This document shows, piece after piece, positions 46,059 to 59,410 of a DNA stretch of 64,000 nt. The translations under genes and the position numbers were made by a program. The stretch comes from Isoetes taiwanensis (taxonomy: Eukaryota; Streptophyta; Lycopodiopsida; Isoetales; Isoetaceae): assembly GCA_021234155.1 (NCBI GenBank), contig JAJEKV010000081.1, positions 4,179,069-4,243,068 of the forward strand, written 5' to 3'. Below the pieces are notes generated by a model. It searched no databases. It had not been told where the DNA came from and worked only from the letters and a program-made list of their open reading frames with translations. Position 1 is the first letter of the stretch; every line of letters begins with the position of its first letter.

Positions 46059-48044
46059 CACTACAAGAGAATGACTACTAAACGTCAACAAAATCGTCAG
46101 AGGGGCCAAAACAATTTGTCAAATGTATATTTGACGATTGCATTGACAGTTGATCTGACCAACAAACTGACGTTTATTTCTGACGAAAAATATGACTAAT
46201 AAACTGACGAATAATTATCTGACGAATTCCTTGACGTTTACTTTGACTTGTAGCTTGACTAATGTGTTGTCTATTAATGTGACTTATAAGATGATGATTA
46301 GTCTGACGAATCGTTTTTGACGATTATCGCGACTAAATGGTCAATTAAAAAACCCACTAATCAGATGACCATTTGTCTGACTAAACGTCTGACTAATTAC
46401 CTCTCGCACATAATGACGAGTAGGCTGACTAATTTTTTTACTATTATGTTAACTAAATGGAGGGAATTGTTATGCCGACGTGGCACTTTCTTTTAGGTTT
46501 CCCATGTCTTCCTCGTTACCGCCTGAGGTGCCGGTTCTTTTTGCCGCCTAAGGCGCCAGTTCTTCGTCGTGCATTATTTTTTAGATCGTCTAGGTAATTC
46601 CTTCAATTTCTTAAAGATTCTGAGCATTCTACTACATATGAAATGTTTTTGCGGTGCATGCTCTTGTTCTGACATTTTTCTTATTGTTCAGAAGCTATGG
46701 TATTTCAGAAGCTTTAGGGTATGCTTTTAATATTCTTGTTTCTCTTATGATTTTCGACTGCTTTCTAGATTTTCGTTTGCAGATGTAGGATTCTGCAGAT
46801 GATAGATTTTGTAGATACGATAGATACAATGGCTTTATTTAAGAGGCTTAATGATGTTACCGCAATGATGTTCCATTTCTTGGAATGTTTAACTCTTCCT
46901 TATTTCTACAGGAAAAAGTCTAGGTTCAAGCAAAGAAAAAAAGTCTCGGTTCAAGCAAATGCTGGCATTATGCTCTCTTAAGGACTGGTTAATCTTACTA
47001 TCATGTCTAGTTAACCCTTGTCTTGTATTCTAAGTGATATTTAACAGCAGCCACACAACATTATAAATTCGAGATCAAGGTATTTTTCATGTATTGTGCT
47101 TTTTTGCTCCTTTGCCCTTCATAATTGATTCCTGCTCAATTTTCAATTTTTACCAGAAGAATGAGTTAGCAAGTATCATCACACGGATCAGAATTTAAAC
47201 ACCTGTTATCCAAGGTAAGGTACTATTTTAGCATGAATTATTTTAGGCGAGATAAAGCTTGTTTGTATCTTATTTGAATTTTGCATTGCGAAGTAGTTTA
47301 ATGTATAATTTTTGCAGTCCCATTTTCATATTGCATGTTCATGATGTTCTTTATATGATTTTTAATTCAGGTCATCCAATGGTTATATATATTTATTTCG
47401 TTGCTTCTTTCATGACGAGGTAACTTCACTTTCTCTTCTCTCCATATGTGATGTTATGCGTGGTATAAAATCAGTTTACGGAAATTTCAATGTTTATAGC
47501 TATGATGGTTTTATTCGCATTTTTGCTATGATTTTTGCTGTTGTTATGATTGCAAATGCAGATCTACAAGCAAATTTTCTTTTTTATGCTAGAATGATGT
47601 ACTGTTAAGATTTTTCAATCAATTGTGTTGTTTAATTTGTACACTCTATTAAGTTTAGAGTCTTATTACAAGCTGGAATATCAGGGTTCAAATCCCTGTT
47701 TGGTATATAAACATCACGACACGTGTAGACCAGAATATTCTAACTATTGCACTGACTAATAAATGCCAAATTAACTCACTAATTAGCTGACGATTTATCT
47801 GACTATTAAGCTGACTAAGCCTCTGACTATTAGTCCGACTAAGAAACCCGACTATTTTACTGGACTACTTTATCCGACTACTCGCCAACTAATCATCCGA
47901 CTATGTGTGACTAATTATCCGGCGATTAAATCGCCGATAAAACTCATCAATACAATCGTCGAATAAGGGCATGGGCAAATTGTCTATTTTATAAAAAGCT
48001 CTCATTTGATTATTCTGACGTTTAGCCATCATTCTCTTGTAGTG
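46059..48044. mobile_element. CACTA (En/Spm) element, non-autonomous, 1986 bp
   Basis: The terminal inverted repeats are CACTACAAGAGAATGA at both ends, then ACTAAACGTC / GCTAAACGTC. Both subterminal zones (46080-46450, 47740-48020) are dense in TGACTAA, TGACGA and CTGACTATT words in both orientations, as in CACTA elements, where TNPA-type proteins bind. No transposase is present in the ~1.2-kb interior. The insertion splits gypsy RT between the FAKIS and CDFFKQRV blocks. The expected 3-bp duplication is not clean (TCA versus ATT), perhaps through base errors at the junctions. Confidence 0.93.
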
Positions 48045-48560
48045 ATTTGGAAATCTTAGCAAAGAGCTTGTGGTCCCGCAAAAAATCGCGAAGAACGTGT
48101 TCCAAATGGCGAAATGTTCTTCAACCGGGTTTGCGAATAGATGAGAATATCATCTAAAAAGACCTCGACAAACTTGTCCAACCGCCGAGAAACACTTGAT
48201 TCATTAGCGCGATAAAGGTTGGAATTTTTGTGAGCCCAAATGGCATAACCGGGAACTCATAATGTCCCGATGAGTTGAATCTGCGATCTTAGGTTCGTCC
48301 CCTTCCCCGAATCCTAACTGATGATATCCACCTCACGGAGGTCAATCTTGGTAAACCATTTGGCACCCCAAGATGATCCGAATATCATCGACCGGGGTAA
48401 AGGATATCTATCCTTCTGATTGCCTTGTTGTTTCTGCATCTATGCACATCCAAGATAGTACCATCCTTTTTCTTAACAAGTAAAACGACTCCAAAGGTGA
48501 TTTACTTGGTCGCGACAAAGCTCAGCTCAACAATTCCCTCACTTGCTTTTTAACCTCCTG
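48045..48560 (-). pseudogene. Gypsy reverse transcriptase, N-terminal and palm part
   Basis: In broken minus frames one finds the elements of the gypsy RT order: a D-R-GGYHQ-like block (near 48345), the FGLTNAP-type block (near 48240), and a block resembling KFVEVFLDDILIYS around 48180-48140, followed by FAKIS at the CACTA junction. Frameshifts make it non-functional. Confidence 0.75.
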
Positions 48561-49480
48561 CTCTAGAGGACTTAATCGTAGGGGAGACGTACATGGCTTG
48601 ACCCCTGCGTTCAAGCTCAATTTTCATACCACACCCGCGAGGAAAAGGTCCTGTATCTTCCGGCAAAACATCCCAAAGGCATGTGATCTTAATCTTTGGT
48701 TTGTATTTACCCTCCGTGTTAACCACCAATGAGCTACACGACACAATCAAACTATCTTTTCTAAGTACATCAAAGAAAAACATTTCAGATAACTTCTTTG
48801 AAAAACCTTTTGTGTTCCTCGAAAGTGGTCGACATAAGCTATTAGGTTTCATACGCGTGTAAACTCAACCCCAACTACCTCTTCGACTCAGAATTAGAAA
48901 AATCATGTGTGTTGGCCAAAGCAAATTGTGGCTCAAATCCTGTCAGAACTATTTTATTTAGAATCACATCATATCGCTTCAATCGAAGCGATGTCTAAAT
49001 CTATAGACATAGATGTTACAACCTTAGACTCTCAAGGTCTAATAACTCCAAAATAAAACACTCGTAAGCTTGTTCATTGTGACACTGAAGTTTGTGGCCC
49101 TACGATCGTATCATGTACTGAGCTACCTCGTTCAATTCCACCAGATCTAGGTTAGACTGGCGAAATAAAGCTATGAGTGCTTTCCAGAATCAAACCAAAC
49201 AACCACATTTTTACCTAGCAACTGAGCAACTTTATCTCGATAAGATGGGGAGTAGGCTTACCATCTTCTCGAGCGATAATCGATAACGCTTTGGCATTCT
49301 CCGACTATCATTTACCTTGTTGGCTAAAACTTTCTTTATAGGCTTTTAGGCATTCTCTGGGCAGTTAAAACCGACCGCTTCCCACAACGTATAAATACCC
49401 TTTTGGTTTATCCGCTGGCTTCCATCTCTGGCCTTGCTCCCCGGCGCTTTATCCTGTCCTTTTTCGGATCATTCTTCTCG
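48561..49480 (-). pseudogene. Gypsy protease and pol N-terminal region
   Basis: Around 49220-49150 the minus strand gives VVWFDSGK.HSFIS-like sequence in two frames, matching the aspartic protease start (FDSGATHSFIS) of plant gypsy elements. The open frame 48852-48550 covers the stretch between protease and RT. Coding is broken. Confidence 0.6.
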
Positions 49481-50630
49481 CTTCTTAAGGAGTGATCCCT
49501 CGAATTTCCTTCACTTTTTGCCTTCCAATTAGCAATACCAGCTTTGATTCTTCCTTACTCCACTTCGGCTCGCCATTCAACAGCCTAACCTTAAAGTCGG
49601 GCTGCAGTTTGGTAAAGAATAAGCAAGATTTATCAGCAGGCATCCTTGTAGACCATTTATAAATGATCCACGCGATCCTCGCAGTATTGACGGCAATCGC
49701 GGAAAAGAGCTCGAAGTCTGGCCACATAATCCCAGAACTCCGGCTCGAGTGAGCTCCTCACCAGAGGATGATGCCACGGCCTATAATGAGGTGCATACTG
49801 CCTAATAAATGACAAATTCTCGCCAAGTACGCAGTCGACCATTCTAGAATAGTCACGGTCCTTCAAATTTCAGTGGTGGCATACATAAGTCGAAAGATTC
49901 TCGCCTCTTCTTCGTATTGCAAAATATAGTTTCATTTGTTTAAACCATTCCACCGCCCAGATAATACATCCTTAAGCTATAGAAACTGGTGATTTTCACA
50001 CCTTCTAGATTTAATCTCTTCCTCAAAGTTCTGTGGACTCCTTTCTTCGGACTGAGCAATGCCTCTATAATAATATTCTCGAAATATTGCCCCCTACGCA
50101 CCTGCAGCGAATTTAGGTCCTCGGTCGCGGTAACCCCGCGGGAGAAACACTCCCCCTGCCGTCTCGAGCAAGGGAGCCGCTTCCAACCACCAGCAAGTAG
50201 AATCCTCTACTACTTACTAAGCTGAAGTTCTGGACCTTCCTTCACAAGAAATTTCATTTCTCTCAAAAGTTTTCCCAGACAACCCTTAGCTTCTCAAACT
50301 TGGCTTTGTTCCTGCTCTTATCTCGCTTTTTCCGGGCCCGCTAAACGATTGATAAGACTCATACTCGCCGTGGTAAGTTTACCTGACCTCGCCAAGCATT
50401 TCTACTCCCCAGAGCGTTTCTGTATTCACATTAGTCAGACCTCGCAGCATTAACGGGATCTACACCTTCGTGGAATAATCGCCAGAGTGCCTGGGGTGCC
50501 CCTTCCATTCCTCGACCGGCACCATCATCCGTGATGACGTCCCCGAGAGCGTGTAGATGCCGCTTTTCTGGCGGTTAGACCTCGCATACCGCCACCGGTC
50601 CAAGATATCAGTATAGGTTCGGGGCTCAGC
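49481..50630 (-). pseudogene. Gypsy gag region
   Basis: A likely gag start, MAEPRTYTDILDRWRY, lies directly after the primer site (about 50630). Frames at 49866-49485 (FRDCRQYCEDRVDHL, LYKWSTRMPADKS, FFTKLQPDFKVRLL) resemble the retrotransposon gag helical domain. Stops and shifts occur throughout. A zinc knuckle is not legible. Confidence 0.6.
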
Positions 50631-50635
50631 CATTA

Positions 50636-50648
50636 GGCTCTCATACCA
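50636..50648 (-). promoter_or_regulatory. Primer binding site (initiator Met tRNA)
   Basis: The minus strand reads TGGTATGAGAGCC directly after the 5' LTR. It differs at one base from the plant iMet-tRNA complement TGGTATCAGAGCC that primes minus-strand synthesis in many gypsy and copia elements. Confidence 0.9.
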
Positions 50649-50649
50649 C

Positions 50650-51658
50650 CGTTACACTCCGCGAAGATTTTCTTTGAAATAACCCCCGCTCGCTGCATTG
50701 ACGCCGCTTCAGCTACCACCCACTCTTTTGATCCCTGATCTCATATGGAACTTGTCTACTATGGCTAAGGAAGCACAACATAGCCTCGATTTCTTTCAAG
50801 AAATCCTCCTCGAGGTCGGGCGACTAACCGGGTTTTACCTGTGACCGACCTTTATGTAACCAACTGCCCATGATCGGGCTACTTCCAGTTTTGTCGCGTA
50901 ACCACCTCTATGGTCTGATTCAACTGACTTTCGCGTGAAGCGCATCGGCCCTCGTGCCCACTATTAGTTTCGGAACCACCTCGGAACTCCTTTAGCTTGA
51001 TTCCCAATTCTACAACAATCGATTAAGGCGTAAATGACTTCTAGTCCTTCAGAACCCTGCTTTTATCATTCCTCGCTTGGAACCGGACCTTCGGGCTTTT
51101 ATAGAACTCATCTTTGAGTTCAACAACAAATTCCAAGATACTCTAACCGAATTGGGGACAAAGCCTTTTGTTTGATCCAAATCCATGCATTCACAAACAA
51201 ATAAGATCCGGTGTTCTACTTTCCAATTTAACTTTGTTTTCTGATATAACGCCTAACAAGACCCATCGAACCAATAAACGCCACGGTCACTTTAATACTA
51301 CATATTAAAAACTATAGCTTACTTCCAAACTTCTACATTTAAATACATTTGCCCCCTAGGGTCGTACATTAACATTAACAACCACGCCAACTATAAGTTT
51401 ACCTGTCTTCAGCTCGGACAATCTCTAAAGCGCCGCCGCTAATATTAACACATATGCCTTCTAGCTTTAACACTATTACCCGCCGCTAGCCTTTATAACT
51501 AATTACCCCGCATCCCGTCATCGTGACTGACATACTAACACGCATTTATTGTATCAGCAATCGCCCAAGAATCACACTCAATAGTATTTCCCTGCGTTCA
51601 TGGACGCCCGGCCATGGGCCTCGACGGGCTTATGCTCCTTTGGGAGCACCTCAGAATA
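50650..51658 (-). repeat. 5' LTR of the gypsy element
   Basis: About 1.0 kb, colinear with 29311-30312 from GTTACA...AAATAACCCCCGC to GGGAGCACCTC. Many substitutions and single-base indels separate the two. The outer flank TGTTT (51659-51663) matches the other end. Confidence 0.92.
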
Positions 51659-54290
51659 TGTTTTATCCAATTCTATATCTAGTCCATTAATTGACTTTGT
51701 CATTGTATATACATGCTTTTTCCTCCCTTAAACTCATGCAACAACTATCAATATTGTAGATTTTTGATAAACATTAGATATGTTTGAACAATTAGGTCGG
51801 GTTCACGTGCACCTTCAATGCACTTCACCATCACGCATAAGTGCTCACCGCTTTTACATCTCGTGATAACCTCGGTATTATAAAGGACCTCGAGACATCC
51901 CATGTATTTTCTTAACCTCATCGCATCATCTCGTATCTTAGTATAAGATAGCAAATACTTCAACTAAGTACAAAGAGAGTGTTTGATGTAAGAAATGATG
52001 AAATAAAAAGCATTTCACCGTGCTCAGATCTGTTTTTCATTTTGTGAGGTCCCATACCCCGGCATTAATGCAAGAATCTAACAATTTAATTGATACCGGC
52101 AAAGATGGACAATTGACTTATGCCAAAAGAAGTTAGTATGTGGGCATTTCACGCGAGGCACCCAATGCCCAAAGTTTCCATATGAGCTTTTAGTTTAATG
52201 CCTAAAATTAAATCTTGTAGACTAAGAAAGTGTTGTTGTGCATTGTCTATTTCACCTCTGCCATGTCCTAATTTGAAGGGTCATGGGTAAGGCAATTTAA
52301 AAGAAAATAGAGCAAAAGGGTATTTTGGTAAAAAGGGATTCCCCGGTATTTTTGAAATTCTAATTGCAAATACCGCACTAGGGGAAGTGCGTTATCCAAT
52401 GGCTCATCATTTTCCAAGAGACCTGCTATTCCCTTACAAAAATCGCGGGAACACCGCATTTTGGCAACCCTTCCTTATTCTTTGCATTTTGCAACCCTCC
52501 CCTAATGTACACATATAGATGACAATTGATGTTGCAATTAGTAATTTTGTCATTAAGAGCATTGCAGTTTTTGCTTCTCGTGAGAAGAATGCCACAACTC
52601 GACATTATAGCACAAATAACCTAAGTTTGAAGTGCAGCTGGAATTATCTACAATAATATGATCACACAATCCCGCTATGGCATTAAATCTTAAGAACCCA
52701 TGCAATCTTGTAAAGAGAAGAGATAATGACATGCACATTCTCGCATGGCCGCATCAGAGTGTAATCGTGTCGATGCGTATTACAGAAAGAAGGTAGCTAT
52801 TTAGAGGAGCAATGTGCCATACAATGGCATGTAAAAGGAAAACAAGATAAAAAAGCTAGCAACTATATTTTCTCCATTGTTCTTATGTAGTCGAGTAATA
52901 ATGTTCAATAAAAGAATTGACAGCTTACAAACCATGAAGAATGTACCGGACTTCCCTCAAAAATGCAAGTGTGGCTTGTCCTCTATTTTCTCGCTTCATT
53001 TCCATTCCTTTGACCAAATTAATATGGACATGAGCGCATTATGGTACTACTTCATATATGCACTTTTGCTATCATAACCACCAAGACTCCAATGGTTTTA
53101 CCATCGAATTTTAATAGATACAATATTGAGAAGAAAAAAATAACTTTAATAAGTTGCATCCTTTGGTCGAACCAAGTAATGGCTCTCTATTCTATTCTAA
53201 TGTTTATCCGCAAAAAATAAGTTGTTTACTTAAGAAATATGTGATTCAAGACACCATGTATTTAGCTCTTCACGGAACAAGTGGAATACACCGTGAGAAT
53301 TAAAGATAGTGAAGATGTGGGAATTTGGCTTATCGTGAAGTCTCAAGCATGCCTAACTCCAGGTCGTGAAATTAGCCGCCAGCAAGCAAGATACATTAGT
53401 CGCGGCCTATACCGAGCAAAGTATATCTGCCATTTTATTAACTCTAGTTGACATGTTTTTCTCAAGCAGCCAGGGATGGCTATGGTGGAAACCAGTTGTG
53501 CCGTGCACAAGCATATTATGCAACTTCCCATTACTACCTTCGCCATATAGCCAACTGAAAGGCCTACAAAAAACTTTAGCCAACATAATATCCTTTGAAG
53601 AGGTGCATTTGCTTTTATAATAAGAGGAGACTTAGCAAATGGTACTTTGGTAGTCATAAAATTTTATCCAAAAATATTGGTGAAAGTGAGTCAAGTAGCT
53701 TGCCGCGTAGCTCGTGATAAGTCAATATAAGTATCGTAAGAATCTTCTCACCATAGGAGCGGTGCCATGAGAAGGAACACCGCACCACTGCTTGGTAGGC
53801 TCATCAGCCCTTCTCGGCTGCTCCTATAGCTTCGAAAATTGGTTCTTGGGTAGCATGGTATATGCATGATGTTTATGTTGTTGGACATAATTTGAAAATG
53901 CAATCCGTAGGAGCATCACAAATAGGCACAGAGAATTCTCCGGAAATGCGAATTGAAAACTTTCAGGATCATGCACCAATCATGGCCTAATCCAAGAAAT
54001 GCTAATATTAAAATAACTTTCATCCATGCTCTAAAAAAAGTGCTAATAATCACAACAATCAGAAAGATGTCCAAACTAACCACAGACTTAGAGTTAATTG
54101 CACACATAGCTTTGTAATATTAATGGATGACTTCATGATTTCTCTAAATGCTTCATTAATGTGCTTGGACAATTCATCTATTTCAACCTTGCACCATATC
54201 AAGCGGTGCTAACCTCCTTAATGGCAATTGAAATCCAAAAGTTGACAATACATAATACATGAAATAGATGAAAGCTCCTTGTATATACAT
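51659..54290. other. No gene recognised
   Basis: Open stretches at 51963-51748 and 53657-53343 (minus) and 52877-53077 (plus) contain no recognisable domain. I looked for kinase motifs belonging to the LRR relic further right and found none. Confidence 0.35.
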
Positions 54291-54560
54291 TGCCAAAACA
54301 AAACAAAAAAAAAAAAAAATGATGTGAAGCTTTATACCATTCATTTTAATAGCACCATCATAAATGCAACATCTCCATCGCATGTATTATTTCGCCTAAT
54401 GAAATGAAATAATGATTTTATATCACAAATGACAAACAACAATAATCATTTCGCCTATCATAATTATCCGTATATTAAAATGTGCTTAAGCCACTGCATC
54501 CTTATATTAGAAAATCTGCTTCTCCAATCGGCTGGTGGCATTTTCAAGTTTAATTCCAAA
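54291..54560. repeat. Dispersed repeat related to 8.69-8.96 kb
   Basis: GAAGCTTTATACCATTC, CACCATCATAAATGCA, TGACAAACAA.AATCATT and CCTTATATTAGAAA match the order of motifs in the left copy, in the same orientation. Confidence 0.65.
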
Positions 54561-54699
54561 TGAGAATCTCAAGCTTCAAGTAATTTTAAATACCTTTGTC
54601 AGCTACGTGATCAGGTTAAGCACGCTACTTATAGTAGCTGATGAAAACATGAAGATCTCCTTAAAAACCGTGGTAATTTGGTATCCCATCCACTCGAGT

Positions 54700-57045
54700 T
54701 GAATTCATAAATTGATGCTGATGGAAATTAATTCACCCTTGAAAGATCCAATGGCTTAGGTGGGAATTTATATTTGAGCTCAAATTATGGAATAATGATA
54801 ATCAAGGCTTTACAACAAAATATCCATTATAGCTATATTTTGATTTCAATCATTATACAAGTAGCATAGAAACCGTGGAAATCTATTTTCAGATTCTTAC
54901 AAGAAGTAATGATGTCAAGATGAAGCTCATAAAGATTCCAATGTAGAAGCCAGATTCCAAACATACTCTTGAACCAAATTTATTCCAAATAAGCCGTTCA
55001 CCCTCCAATAAACATCCGGGTGGTCTTGCTTGTTGAGACATATTTTTCACCGGCTAATGGTGGACCACATAGTTGGTTTCTTCAATGCATGGTTTGAACT
55101 TTGTATCACAATTTTGCCCGTTGAACATCCCATTTTAAATTGTTATGAGACACACCAAGCTCTCCTGCATCAAGTTAATTCGAACCATATCTCTGCAAAT
55201 ACCAAAGAGTACCATAATTAACCGACGCATGAAAGATTCAGTGACTCCATTTCCTTAAGATTTCTAGCTTCACGCAGGAATCTCACCGTTGAACCGACAG
55301 GGACAAGTTCATTGTTTTAGTAATACAAGCTTGCCCAATTCTCGATGGAATGGATCCGCTTCAACCTATTGCTGGATACGCCAAAGATTGCTGTCTTCGG
55401 TTATGTGAAATCACAAAGTACCGTAGAATCACCCTTCCATTGTATAGTGATAGAATAATCACTCAAACCTTCCAATCGCATCGCCTTCCTATTCCAAGAA
55501 CTCACGCTTTGAAGTTTCTAGATTAGTCTTGACAAGCTTTGAGGCGTGTTCCCAAAGTGAGCTGCACGCTTTTGCTAGGATCTAGAATTATGATGCTAAA
55601 TAAATTGCCAATACATCTCGTGTATTATCCCTTCTAGATTATTACAAAAGGGCTTGAGGGCTACCAGGTTTTATTGAGTAGCAAAGCTCCTTTGAAGTGG
55701 GTCTAAAGTTCATTATTGTCGAAATCCACCATGATTAGTCTCCTTGATTTTCAAGCCTCCATATATATTGGAACTGCCCAGAAAATTATTATTATTCAAT
55801 TCACGAAGACAAACTTCCAAATATTGAAGTTAGATCGCGATATCTCCATGGCTTCATGTCATTCGGGCCAAATACCACAAAGATGCTACTATTTCCAAGC
55901 TCGTAAGGTATACCGCCTCGGCCAAATGATTTGACGCAGAGGTCCAATGAAGTGAGAAAAGATAGGTTTGAAAGTTGGTTTGGCACTTACCGCCAAAAAA
56001 TTATTTGCTAATGACAGCTCATCTTAGTTGAGAAAGCTTGCTCAAGTGGTCTGCACACACAAATAAGGAATTCATTTGCTAATGACAAAGCCACAGCTTG
56101 GAGAAAAGCTGGCCCAATCGAGGGATATTACCTGGCCAAACCATTGGAAGAGAGATCCAATTTTTCAAGAAGTGTACAGCTGCTTACCCTCAATTGAATA
56201 TTTCCTAAGGTTATTGGCTAAAATTGAACTCTAACGATTCAAGATCGAGTAGCTTTTGCAAAGCTCTTCTGTGATAGTCCTGGTGAGCTCAAGTATAAGA
56301 GAGAATCAAATCGAGAGCTTCACTACCAAGCTCTCTAGATATCACCGTGAGCATTAAGATAGAGATTTAGATAATTCCAGAGCGTGGCAATCACCAACCT
56401 CCGAATGTTACCCGAGTGCATTAAAAGAGAGATCTAGATAACCGAAAGCGTGACAATTACCCAAATTCTCCTCGAATGTTACCCGTGAAAATTATTCTCA
56501 CCAAGATCTAGATGTGCGAGAGCGGTACATCCCCCATATGCCCGATAGCATATCCGCAAGGTTACCGTGATAAGTGGTTGCCGAGATATCTATTGCTTGA
56601 AGAGCGTAACAATTAGTAAATCCTTTGAGGAATGCCACCACAAGTCATTTTCAATCGGTGATTCGTGACGATAAAGCAGAAAATTGGTGAACAATGCACT
56701 TGGGATCTCAACGGACAACCTCAAGCTTCTCCATAAGCCTTAAAGCCCCATATGTGACAGCTACCCAACTCCTCTGAATGTTACCCCTGTGAAATTGTTC
56801 CAACCAAGATCCGACCGTGAGAGCGTAACAATCAATAAATCCTGAGGAATGCTACCATCAAGTCATTTCCACCGAGATCTAGATGAGATATAACAGAGTA
56901 ATTTCAGAACAATGCAATTGGGATCTCACCATAACCTCGCTATAACTTAAATCTAAATATCTGTGAGCGTAAAAACATACCTAGATCTTTTGGAATGTTC
57001 CTGCTAATATGGTTTGCTGCCAGATCTAAAACCCTAAGGGCGAGA
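54700..57045 (-). pseudogene. Decayed LRR receptor-like gene
   Basis: Read on the minus strand from 57045, LRVLDLAANHISRNIPKDLG is followed at ~72-bp intervals by degenerate repeats: SHLDLGGNDL near 56875, GNCHA.GYLDLSFNAL near 56430, and later NLSFLTSLDL ... GGIPYELGNSS (about 55970-55880). These are the plant extracellular LRRs (LDLs.N.l.G.IP) of receptor-like proteins or kinases. Frames shift every few dozen codons. No signal peptide, membrane span or kinase could be read. In plus orientation the repeats appear as recurring GATCTAGAT and GAATGTTACCC words. It is an old pseudogene or a badly called copy. Confidence 0.75.
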
Positions 57046-57952
57046 GTGAAGCAAAACAAGCGTAAATTGATCCATTTAACCGACCACGACCGATGTCTCT
57101 GCACTGTGACTTGCATAATTCATCTCCCGGTCCATAGATTTCTATTTTATGGATTTTATTCCTTGTACGCAGGTAGCCCAGGAATCACAAGTAATTCCCT
57201 CACCCAGCTTGCAATATTAGGACTTCTATTATTTGCATTCCACCAAGCAAATAATTATTCCGATCGTAGAAAGACCGCCTTTAAAACCCAAAAGAGCAAG
57301 AAATTCCTCATCATTATCATGTGCTCCGCAGTAATGACATGCCGGCTAGAAAGAAGAGCATGAATAACAACAATCTTCCCATTATTGTGTGTATTAAAGC
57401 TAGAGCAAAGTACCGATATCCAAATGCAATATGAAGATTGAATCAAGATTTCGATCAAAACCTTCCATTGATAGAAGGACTTCATGGTTGTCATCAGTCC
57501 TTCGACCCTACTCAAACGGAAAACAATCAAAACAAAATCCGGCGAAATGGTTTTCATTCATTCATTTTCTCTCGTGAAGAAATTTCTAAATTACTGGTTA
57601 ATTAATTCAGCTTATTTTGTTTTCGCCATCGCCACAACATTTGCCATAGCTCATCATTGCTATTCATGCTCTTCGCTTTAGCTTTGCCGTATTCCAATCT
57701 CGAAAACCATAACCACGCAGTAATGAACTTTGCTTTTCCACACCGCAAAGTCATCTTATTTGGTCGAAGGTGATTTTGCTTCCTGCCAGATAAATGTGTG
57801 AAATTATTAAAAGCTCAAAAGTTTGAAATTGTTGGTGCCGGAAATTATTGTGCTCAAACATCAACATCGTAATAAATGCACCGGGCTGAATAAAATCATA
57901 CATAAAATCAACAGACATTATAATTTAATGCGCCCAAAGATACATACATACA
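57046..57952. other. No gene recognised
   Basis: A minus-strand frame at 57557-57255 and a plus-strand frame at 56995-57363 have no recognisable domain. The stretch is the upstream side of the LRR relic, but no promoter motif is evident. Confidence 0.3.
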
Positions 57953-58145
57953 TCTCAATGGTTGGTCGCGAATTGTGTTTGTTCGAATCAATGCAGCCAC
58001 ATAAATCTCCAATGGTTGACTGCAATTGTGTTTGAATGGTTGGCCGCAATCGCGTGTTTGTTCGAATCAATGCACCACACAAATCTCCTCAATGGTTGGT
58101 CAGCAATTGTGTTTGTTCAACCGCCCACATACATCTCCCTCTAAT
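57953..58145. repeat. Minisatellite, ~55-60-bp unit, about 3.5 copies
   Basis: AATGGTTGGTCGC.AATTGTGT followed by TTGTTCGAATCAATGCA and CACATAAATCTCC recurs with variation in length. Confidence 0.85.
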
Positions 58146-58189
58146 GGTCAGTTTTGGCTTCAATTTAATTGTCGCTTGAATCTCATCTA

Positions 58190-59410
58190 CTCAAATTAAT
58201 AAATGCTTTGATGTAAGGTCTTCCATTGAGTTTATCTTAACATATAATACCCTCGAATTTAAGCTACCGTTCACATTTGTTAGTTAGCATCAAGGTTCAA
58301 TTTGATGGTTCAATTCTTAATTTTTCGTGGACTCGCAAAATAATTTTACACCTTCCACGTGACAAGAAGTTCCTAATTCAAGCCTTTCAAATGCAATTAG
58401 TTTTTTCCCTCAAAAACATAGATAGATACATAGAATAAGGCATATTTCCATTATAGTTCATGAAATATATAATGTTCTTACATAGATACTTCTGAAACAA
58501 AATAGTAGTTTAAAAGTTTAAAATCAATCAAAAAAACTTATTCAAGTGGCATTCCTCTCCTTTGCTTCGCTTCATACTAGCTTTGTAATATGCTTGCCAA
58601 TCTATGCTTTCAAATGATTCATTCCACAATGATACATGCATTGTAGTGCAAACATCTAGCCATGTCTACTTTTGAAGCAAACTTGGTAAGCAATTTTTCC
58701 AACTATTCCTAGTCTCGGCTATCGCTATAAACATATCCATGACATGCGATGGATTGAAGAATTTCATGGTATTTACTTGTAATGCAAATGCAATGCTTGA
58801 ATGAAATAAGAAATAAAAGATTTCTAATGTCAGTGGTTCGTTTAACAGGCATTTCTCTGTTCCTAGGCTTTCAAATGACGAGTATATCTTGTAGTTGCCC
58901 TTCTCTATGATGGGCAATTTCGTAAGTGCTACCATATAACTTTATTTTTCAATTGCTTTGACTCCGGCAATCCTAAAACAGCATGAAAGTCAGCCAAATT
59001 CGGTTCACCAACGATGTGTTCTCGCATCGCTAATATTGCAAGGTGGAATTAAATGAATTGAGACAGTAATAACGAATTGAAATTGAACTGGATTGATGGA
59101 CTTTATAATTGGATTGAATTGATCAGACGTAAACAAAAGAACGCCATTGTTTTGCTTTATATTAAGCATGTACTGAATTGAATTGGATTGGATGGACTTT
59201 TATAATTGATCGAATTGTACATAATTGATTGAATTGGATTGATTGAAAGGACTTTCGATTCCAGGGGACTCAAAGAGGGTACCCTTTCACATTTATAGGA
59301 TGGATATGACATTGTTCATTTCATATTTAAACTCTTTGGTCTTTTCATTTATTAAGGTCTAAATGCTTATGCACTCATTGTATTAAATGGAATCGGTGAG
59401 TTCAACTAGT
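58190..59410. repeat. Dispersed repeat, longer copy (matches 1-470)
   Basis: Colinear with the window's left edge in three blocks. It contains about 740 bp (58286-59027) and about 150 bp (59110-59270) not present in the left copy. The minus-strand frame 58935-58666 in the extra segment is unrecognised. The last block grades into the start of the ~1.6-kb tandem array. Confidence 0.75.

Noticed and set aside
51748..53657. Kinase or receptor exons linked to the LRR relic
   Set aside because: Minus-strand frames were inspected, but no conserved kinase or membrane-anchor motif was identifiable.
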